Below are positions 12,559 through 17,540 of a DNA stretch of 17,540 nucleotides, one piece after another. Where the stretch lies: contig UQPH01000030.1 in assembly GCA_900542875.1 (NCBI GenBank), positions 1-17,540 on the forward strand. The letters run 5' to 3'. A model generated the notes under the pieces. That model was not told the origin of the DNA, did not search any database, and was given only the letters and a program-made list of their open reading frames with translations. The DNA is from an uncultured Eubacterium sp. Lineage in GTDB: Bacteria > Bacillota > Clostridia > Oscillospirales > Acutalibacteraceae. The translations under genes were made by a program, and so were the position numbers. How positions within the stretch are numbered: the first letter of the stretch is position 1; each line of letters starts with the position of its first letter.

Positions 12559-13458
12559 ATGACAGGCATTATTTGTATTAATAAGAAAAAGGACATAACC
12601 TCGTTCGGCGTTGTGGCTAAGGTACGTGGCGTTACCCGAGAGAAAAAGGCGGGACATACCGGCACTCTTGACCCGATGGCGACAGGGGTTCTGCCTGTTA
12701 TGCTCGGCGGAGCGACTCGCTTTTTGAATTTTATTCCCGACAGCGATAAGCGTTATACTGCCTCTTTTCGCCTAGGCCAAACCACCGATACGCTCGATAT
12801 TACGGGCGAGGTGCTTTCCGAGTGTGAAGTGAATTGCACCGTTGACGAGGTGGTAAACGCCTTGTCGCATTTTCGTGGTGTTATTGAGCAAGTTCCTCCT
12901 ATGTATAGTGCAAAGAGCATTGACGGTGTGAGACTTTACGAACTTGCAAGACAGGGTAAAACCGTTGAGCGTAAGCCGTGCACGGTTGAGATAAAAAGCC
13001 TTCAACTTTTGTCATATAATGAAAAAACGAACGAGTATACAGTTGATGTGCTTTGCAGTAAAGGCACTTATATTCGCTCGCTGATTGATGATATTGGCAG
13101 AGAACTCGGTGTAGGTGCCGTTATGACGGCACTCGAGCGTACTCAGGCTATGGGCTTTACGCTTGATGATTGCGTTACGTTTGACGAATTGCAAAAAATG
13201 AGAGATTCAGGCGGTGATTTTTCATCCGCTCTTTTAGAGATTGAAAAGGTGTTTTCGTGCTATAAAAGGGTGAATGTTACAGCCGCTCAGGCAAAGCGAT
13301 TTTTTAACGGCGGCGCACTTGATATTAACAGAATCAGAATTAAAACAGAGCCGAATGAGATATGCTCTGTTTATGACGATAAAGATGAATTTCTCGGTTT
13401 GGGTCAAAATTCAAACGGAGAACTGAAAGTGCTCAGAGTGCTTTCAAAAAGAGACTGA
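12559..13458 (+). CDS. truB: tRNA pseudouridine-55 synthase TruB
   Basis: A 299-residue enzyme that converts uridine 55 in the T loop of tRNAs to pseudouridine. The catalytic aspartate is D38 in GHTGTLDPMATGVL, preceded by the KKKDITSF start motif. YTASFRLGQTTDTLDITG (about 65-82), VPPMYSAKSIDGVRLYELAR and CSKGTYIRSLIDDIG are further family blocks. A C-terminal PUA-like part follows. AAGGA at the end of nrnA serves as ribosome binding site. It is five bases from ribF. Confidence 0.96.
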   Translation: MTGIICINKKKDITSFGVVAKVRGVTREKKAGHTGTLDPMATGVLPVMLGGATRFLNFIPDSDKRYTASFRLGQTTDTLDITGEVLSECEVNCTVDEVVNALSHFRGVIEQVPPMYSAKSIDGVRLYELARQGKTVERKPCTVEIKSLQLLSYNEKTNEYTVDVLCSKGTYIRSLIDDIGRELGVGAVMTALERTQAMGFTLDDCVTFDELQKMRDSGGDFSSALLEIEKVFSCYKRVNVTAAQAKRFFNGGALDINRIRIKTEPNEICSVYDDKDEFLGLGQNSNGELKVLRVLSKRD

Positions 13459-13463
13459 CTATT

Positions 13464-14279
13464 ATGAACGATATAAAAGACAATGAAAGAATCGCTGTTG
13501 CTCTCGGTGATTTTGACGGTATGCATTTGGCACACAAAACCGTTATTACAGGTGCAAGCAAGGTAATTATTTATTGTGTTAATAACCGTTTTTCACTGCT
13601 TCAAAAAAGTATATTTGAAAAGAGATATCCAAACGTCGTGTTCGCTTCGTTTGACGAGATAAAAAATTGCAGCGGCGAGGAATTTATAAATAATATTCTG
13701 CTTGGGCGTTTTCATGCAGGTATTGTTTTGTGCGGTTTTAATTTCAAATTCGGCAAAAACGCTTCGTGGAGCGCACTCGATATGAGAAATTACCTTGAAA
13801 AAAAAGATGTTTGGGTTCGTATTCTCGACCATCAGGATTACAAGGGGCTTCCCATCAGTTCGACTCGTATCAGGGAATGCGTTAAATCGGGTGAGATAGA
13901 GGAGGCAAACACAATGCTCGGTTATAATTTCACTTTTGAGAGTGAGGTTATGTCGGGTGATAAAAGAGGCAGAACAATAGGCTATCCCACAATAAATCAG
14001 CATTTGCCCGAGGGACTTACAGTGCCGAAGTACGGAGTGTACGAGTCTCGTGCATTTGTAGGTGAGAGAGAGTATAAGGCGTTTACAAATATAGGAATTC
14101 GTCCGAGTTGGAGAGTGGACAAGACCCTGTGCGAAACGCATATTTTTGGCTTTGACGGCGACCTATACGGTAAGACGGTCAGAATAGAACTCGTAAGATA
14201 TATGCGGCAGGAAAAGGTTTTCGCTTCTGTGGAGGAATTAAAGGAACAGCTTAATTATGATAAAAGCAGTATTGTTTGA
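13464..14279 (+). CDS. ribF: Bifunctional riboflavin kinase/FAD synthetase RibF, compact form
   Basis: A 271-residue enzyme converting riboflavin to FMN and then to FAD. The N-terminal adenylyltransferase domain shows GDFDGMHLAH (15-24) and ISSTRIRE (131-138). The C-terminal kinase domain shows KRGRTIGYPTIN (167-178), KYGVYES, the NIGIRPSW block and E224 in CETHIF. Two things stand out. The nucleotide-binding motif is HLAH where the family has HxGH, and the first domain is shortened so the protein is about 40 residues below the usual 310. Kinase activity looks intact; adenylyltransferase activity is less certain. It sits at the usual end of the nusA-infB operon and overlaps the HAD gene by 23 bases. 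Confidence 0.92.
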   Translation: MNDIKDNERIAVALGDFDGMHLAHKTVITGASKVIIYCVNNRFSLLQKSIFEKRYPNVVFASFDEIKNCSGEEFINNILLGRFHAGIVLCGFNFKFGKNASWSALDMRNYLEKKDVWVRILDHQDYKGLPISSTRIRECVKSGEIEEANTMLGYNFTFESEVMSGDKRGRTIGYPTINQHLPEGLTVPKYGVYESRAFVGEREYKAFTNIGIRPSWRVDKTLCETHIFGFDGDLYGKTVRIELVRYMRQEKVFASVEELKEQLNYDKSSIV

Positions 14280-14919
14280 TTTTGACGAGACGCTTCAGGA
14301 CAGGACAAAAGCGTTTGAGGGCTATATGGACGCTTTTCTGAAAAAGTATCTGTCCGACCTCGACGAAGAAACAAAGAAAAAATATAAAGTAGATATGGTA
14401 ATTACGGGCAAGGGCGGATATGTAAACCGTGTCGAATGGTATTCGTCACTTATAAAAAAGTGGAATTGGAAGAATGCTCCGTCGCCCGAGGAACTTGCAA
14501 ATCATTACGACACCACTTTCGGCGACCATAATGTTATATTTGATAATTCGCCCAAACTTTTAGCCGAACTGAAAAGGCGAGGCTATATTGTCGGTGTGAT
14601 TACCAACGGTCCGTCTGTTTTGCAAAATCATAAGATGGATATGAGCGGACTGAGAAAGTATTGCGATTTGGTGCTCGTGAGCGGTGATGTCGGAGTGCAT
14701 AAACCCGACCCCCGTATTTTTGAAATTGCAGCCGAAAAACTCGGACTAAAGACCGAGGAGTGCGTTTATGTCGGAGACCATCCGATTAACGATATTCAAG
14801 GCGCACTCGATTCGGGTATGAGCGCAATAAGAATGAATTGGGGCTGGTTTAAGGATAAGGAACTCAGAGCCGACGTCCCTGTTATAGTTGATATAATTGA
14901 TGTTTTAAGGTATGTGTAG
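14257..14919 (+). CDS. HAD-superfamily hydrolase (phosphatase-like)
   Basis: A 220-residue haloacid dehalogenase-like enzyme with a helical cap between motifs I and II. Motif I is DFDET with nucleophile D8 and D10; motif II is T116 in ITNG; motif III is K149 in HKPDPRIF; motif IV is GDHPINDIQGA with D174 and D179. All catalytic residues are present, so a phosphomonoesterase is likely; the subtype resembles YjjG-like nucleotidases, but the substrate cannot be told. The start lies inside ribF (23-base overlap), with AAGGA upstream, and the end overlaps or abuts ecfT. The position after ribF makes a flavin-related phosphate a reasonable guess, no more. Confidence 0.9.
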   Translation: MIKAVLFDFDETLQDRTKAFEGYMDAFLKKYLSDLDEETKKKYKVDMVITGKGGYVNRVEWYSSLIKKWNWKNAPSPEELANHYDTTFGDHNVIFDNSPKLLAELKRRGYIVGVITNGPSVLQNHKMDMSGLRKYCDLVLVSGDVGVHKPDPRIFEIAAEKLGLKTEECVYVGDHPINDIQGALDSGMSAIRMNWGWFKDKELRADVPVIVDIIDVLRYV

Positions 14920-14926
14920 GCAAGAT

Positions 14927-15793
14927 ATGGACAGATTTTCAAAGATGCACCCCGTGCTTGAATTTACATTTTTCATATGTGTTTTTTTGCTCAGCGTGTC
15001 ACTGTCCAATCCTGTTTTTGTTTTGCCTGCGCTTGTTTTCGGAGTTATATATGAATTTATACTTAGGGGCAGAGAGGCTCTCTCCTGTCTTAAACTGACG
15101 CTGGCAATAATATTTGTTGTCAGCCTTTTTAATTTTATTTTTGCACATTACGGCGTAACCTTGCTGTTTCAAATAAAGGACACAAGATTTACATTTGAAG
15201 CGCTGTTTTACGGAATTTATCAGGGCACTATGCTATCCGCCACGCTGATATGGTTCGGCATTTTTTCAAGAAATATTGACAGCGAAAAGGTGATATACGT
15301 CTTTCGCTTTGCCCCTAAATGTGCGCTGATTTTCTCTATGGTTTTGGGCTTTATTCCGAGATTTAACGCTAAACTTGAGGACATAAGAAACGCACGCCTC
15401 GGATTAAACGGCGGCAGGAGGGCGAGCAGTAAAAAGGAACGGTTCAAGAACGGCATAAATGACCTTTCCGCTCTTATTACCTATTCGCTCGAGAGCAGTA
15501 TAATCACATCGGATTCCATGCAGGCGAGGGGGTATAATCCGCACGCAGTGAGATATTCGAGATATAAAATGACGGCGAGCGATATTATATTGACGGCGTT
15601 TACTTTGTTCGTTTTTATTTATGTTATGTATGCTAAAATAAGCGGAAGAATAACCTTTGTTATGAATCCCGAGATTTATCTGAAAACCTTTGACATATCG
15701 GCGATGGTGCTGTGTTGCGCACTCTTTTTTCTGCCGACAGCAGTTGATTTATTTGAGGAGATAAAATGGAAAATATCTGCTTTGAAAAAGTGA
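14927..15793 (+). CDS. ecfT: ECF transporter transmembrane component EcfT-like
   Basis: A 288-residue integral membrane protein with about five or six hydrophobic helices, several in the first 120 residues and two near the C-terminus. It would couple the ATPase to the vitamin-binding S subunit. The cytoplasmic coupling region is between, with ARL (156-158) and ARG in DSMQARGYNP (200-202), the two Ala-Arg-x elements that contact EcfA grooves. I chose the ATG at 14927 because MDRFSKMHP fits the start of related proteins; ATG 14912, overlapping the HAD stop, is the alternative. Both have weak ribosome binding sites, so coupled translation is likely. Its end overlaps the ATPase gene by 28 bases. 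Confidence 0.88.
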   Translation: MDRFSKMHPVLEFTFFICVFLLSVSLSNPVFVLPALVFGVIYEFILRGREALSCLKLTLAIIFVVSLFNFIFAHYGVTLLFQIKDTRFTFEALFYGIYQGTMLSATLIWFGIFSRNIDSEKVIYVFRFAPKCALIFSMVLGFIPRFNAKLEDIRNARLGLNGGRRASSKKERFKNGINDLSALITYSLESSIITSDSMQARGYNPHAVRYSRYKMTASDIILTAFTLFVFIYVMYAKISGRITFVMNPEIYLKTFDISAMVLCCALFFLPTAVDLFEEIKWKISALKK

Positions 15794-17247
15794 ATTTCAC
15801 CTACGCTCTCGGCGACAGACCTGCATTGAATGACGTTTCGTTTTCCGTAAAAGAGGGCGAGATGTGCCTTGTTATAGGAAAATCAGCGGCAGGCAAATCG
15901 ACTCTGCTCAGGCTTATAAAAAAAGAGATTGCCCCTGCGGGTAAACTCGGCGGTAAAATCACCGTGCCCGACGGTATAGGATTTGTGTCCCAAAATGTGG
16001 GGGAGTCCATAGTTTGCGACAGAGTAAGAAGCGAACTTTCCTTCGGCTTGACAAATTTGGGACTGCCCAAGGAATATATCGAACTAAAGGTAAACGAGAC
16101 GGCAGGCTATTTTAATATTTCGTCAAAACTCGACAGCGAGATTTCGTCGCTTTCGGGCGGTGAAAAGCAGATACTTAATCTTGCTTCGGTTATGATTACA
16201 AAGCCGCAGGTACTCGTTTTGGATGAACCTACCTGCCAACTTGACCCCGTGTGGGCAGAGCGTTTTATTAATGTTATAAAAAAACTTCACCGTGATTTCG
16301 GCACAACAGTAATTATAGCGGAGCATCTGCTTGGCGAACTGTATGACTGCGCCGACAGTGTCATGCTTGTTGAAAACGGAACGGTTGAGGCTAAGACCTC
16401 ACCCGAAAAAATGATAGAATATCTGAAAAAAAGCTGCAATCCTCTGCTTGAATCCGTTCCGCTTTCTTTCAGACTTTTTGACGCAATGGGCGATATATCT
16501 CTCTGCCGAAAAAAACTGACTCAAAAAAATCTGCCACCGCTTAGGGATAAGAATGAAAAATGCAAGGCGGCAATAAAGGCAAAATCACTCATCTTTTCTT
16601 ATAAGAAAAATACGCAGGTTATAAGAAATCTCTCTTTTATAGCATATGAAAACAAAATAAATGTAATTTTAGGAGCAAATTCGTCGGGCAAGTCCACCCT
16701 TTTGAAATTAATGTCGGGTGTGCTTAAACAGCAGTACGGCAAAATAAAAAAAGACAAAGCCGTGTCAATGCTCTGCCAAAATCCGAGGGATTTGTTTACA
16801 AAGGAAAAATGTTCTGATGAGGTTCAATTCGGCGAACTTACCGCCTTTCTCGAAATAGATGAAATAAAAGACAGCCACCCTTATGATATTTCGGAAGGTC
16901 AGGCACAAAGACTGGCACTTGCCAAGGTGCTTCAAACCGGAGCGGATATTATTCTTCTTGACGAGCCTACCAAGGCACTAGATTCTGCCTTTAAGCAAAA
17001 ACTTGCAAGTAAACTCGAGTCGCTTTGCGATATGGGCAAAACGATAGTAATCACAACTCACGATGTCAATTTTGCCGCAGAATACGGAGATTACATTTCC
17101 TTTCTTTCAAACGGTGAGATTATTACAACTCAGCCTAAGCGTGCGTTCTTTTCTTCGCTCGATTTCTTTACATCGTCAGCTTTTAAGATTACGCACGGAA
17201 TACTTGATGGCTATGTCTGCGAGAAAGATTTGGAGGGCGTGGAATGA
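15766..17247 (+). CDS. Fused ECF transporter ATPase (two ABC domains in one chain)
   Basis: A 493-residue protein with two ABC ATPase halves replacing separate EcfA1 and EcfA2. Half 1: Walker A GKSAAGKST (38-46), Q-loop Q76, signature LSGGEKQ (129-135), Walker B VLVLDEP with E154, and H187 in AEHLLG. Half 2: Walker A GANSSGKST (303-311), Q338, signature ISEGQAQ (375-381), Walker B IILLDEP with E400, and H432 in TTHD. The second signature has Glu for the first Gly, so the two ATP sites are probably not equal. GAGGAG precedes the ATG at five bases. It overlaps ecfT by 28 bases and the next gene by four (ATGA). Confidence 0.93.
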   Translation: MENICFEKVNFTYALGDRPALNDVSFSVKEGEMCLVIGKSAAGKSTLLRLIKKEIAPAGKLGGKITVPDGIGFVSQNVGESIVCDRVRSELSFGLTNLGLPKEYIELKVNETAGYFNISSKLDSEISSLSGGEKQILNLASVMITKPQVLVLDEPTCQLDPVWAERFINVIKKLHRDFGTTVIIAEHLLGELYDCADSVMLVENGTVEAKTSPEKMIEYLKKSCNPLLESVPLSFRLFDAMGDISLCRKKLTQKNLPPLRDKNEKCKAAIKAKSLIFSYKKNTQVIRNLSFIAYENKINVILGANSSGKSTLLKLMSGVLKQQYGKIKKDKAVSMLCQNPRDLFTKEKCSDEVQFGELTAFLEIDEIKDSHPYDISEGQAQRLALAKVLQTGADIILLDEPTKALDSAFKQKLASKLESLCDMGKTIVITTHDVNFAAEYGDYISFLSNGEIITTQPKRAFFSSLDFFTSSAFKITHGILDGYVCEKDLEGVE

Positions 17248-17540
17248 AAAAGAACAGAACAGCCCTGTCCATGGTGTGCGCTGTTTTTGCGCTGATGCTT
17301 TTGGTGATTAAAGAACTGTTTTTCAGTGACAGCGTAAACTTTTATGTCACGAGCATTGCAATACTTTTGCTGTCGCTGTTGCCGTTTTTCATTTCCTTTG
17401 AGCATAAAAAAATAAGTGCAAGAGAGATAACACTTACGGCTACGTTGATTGCTCTTGCGGTAGTCGGCAGAGCGGCGTTTTATCTGATTCCGCAGGTTAA
17501 GCCGATAGCGGCGGCAGTTATCGTTTCCTCCGTGTGCCTC
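17244..17540 (+). CDS. ECF transporter S-component-like membrane protein (5' part only)
   Basis: The first 99 residues of a membrane protein that runs off the window. Hydrophobic helices are at about 7-25, 34-51 and 61-77. The segment KISAREITLTATLIALAVVGRAAF (about 56-79), followed by the helix-breaking IPQVKPIAA, resembles ECF S components, the subunits that bind the vitamin or metal. Its start overlaps the ATPase stop (ATGA), so T, fused A and S subunits form a complete importer module. The substrate cannot be assigned from the fragment. A riboflavin guess from the ribF context and a cobalamin guess from similar proteins elsewhere are both open. Confidence 0.75.
   Translation, partial: MKKNRTALSMVCAVFALMLLVIKELFFSDSVNFYVTSIAILLLSLLPFFISFEHKKISAREITLTATLIALAVVGRAAFYLIPQVKPIAAAVIVSSVCL

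Overview
The window reads as the chromosome of a low-to-mid-GC Gram-positive anaerobe of the Bacillota, class Clostridia. A Ruminococcaceae/Oscillospirales-like host is my best guess. The reasons are the conserved rimP-nusA-rnpM-L7Ae-infB-rbfA-nrnA-truB-ribF gene order, the pdxS-pdxT route to vitamin B6, a stand-alone PduL phosphotransacylase, strong GGAGG-type ribosome binding sites, and a fused two-domain ECF ATPase. The lineage is inferred from gene content and not proven.

Region 1 (1-945) is the 3' end of an rRNA operon: the 23S tail, tRNA-Lys(CTT), tRNA-Glu(CTC), then two non-identical 5S genes, each with its own intrinsic terminator.

Region 2 (944-1850) is the least ordinary part. A small DUF3784-like membrane protein has its own promoter. 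After it come about 590 bases with no convincing gene but three successive units of identical geometry. Each has a near-consensus sigma-A promoter with an exact 17-bp spacer, eight bases, then a long closing stem, an inner hairpin structure and a T-rich end. I read these as three stand-alone small structured RNAs of unknown family.

Region 3 (1851-3401, minus strand) is pdxS-pdxT, making pyridoxal 5'-phosphate. A perfect 8-bp inverted repeat, with centres 42 bp apart, flanks the promoter.

Region 4 (3439-5007) holds a short plus-strand operon: two proteins of unknown function and a LemA-family membrane protein. It ends at a bidirectional terminator shared with pduL.

Region 5 (4958-6611) has pduL on the minus strand and, divergently, a family 4 uracil-DNA glycosylase plus a small membrane protein. 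The two promoters abut at their -35 boxes.

Region 6 (6608-14279) is the nusA-infB operon for transcription termination, translation initiation, ribosome maturation, tRNA modification and RNA turnover. It is preceded by a promoter and a terminator-like leader hairpin, and ends in ribF.

Region 7 (14257-17540) continues in the same direction through an overlapping chain: a HAD phosphatase, EcfT, a fused EcfA-EcfA ATPase and the start of an S-component-like membrane protein cut by the window edge. This is an ECF vitamin importer of unknown substrate, joined by overlapping reading frames to flavin cofactor synthesis.
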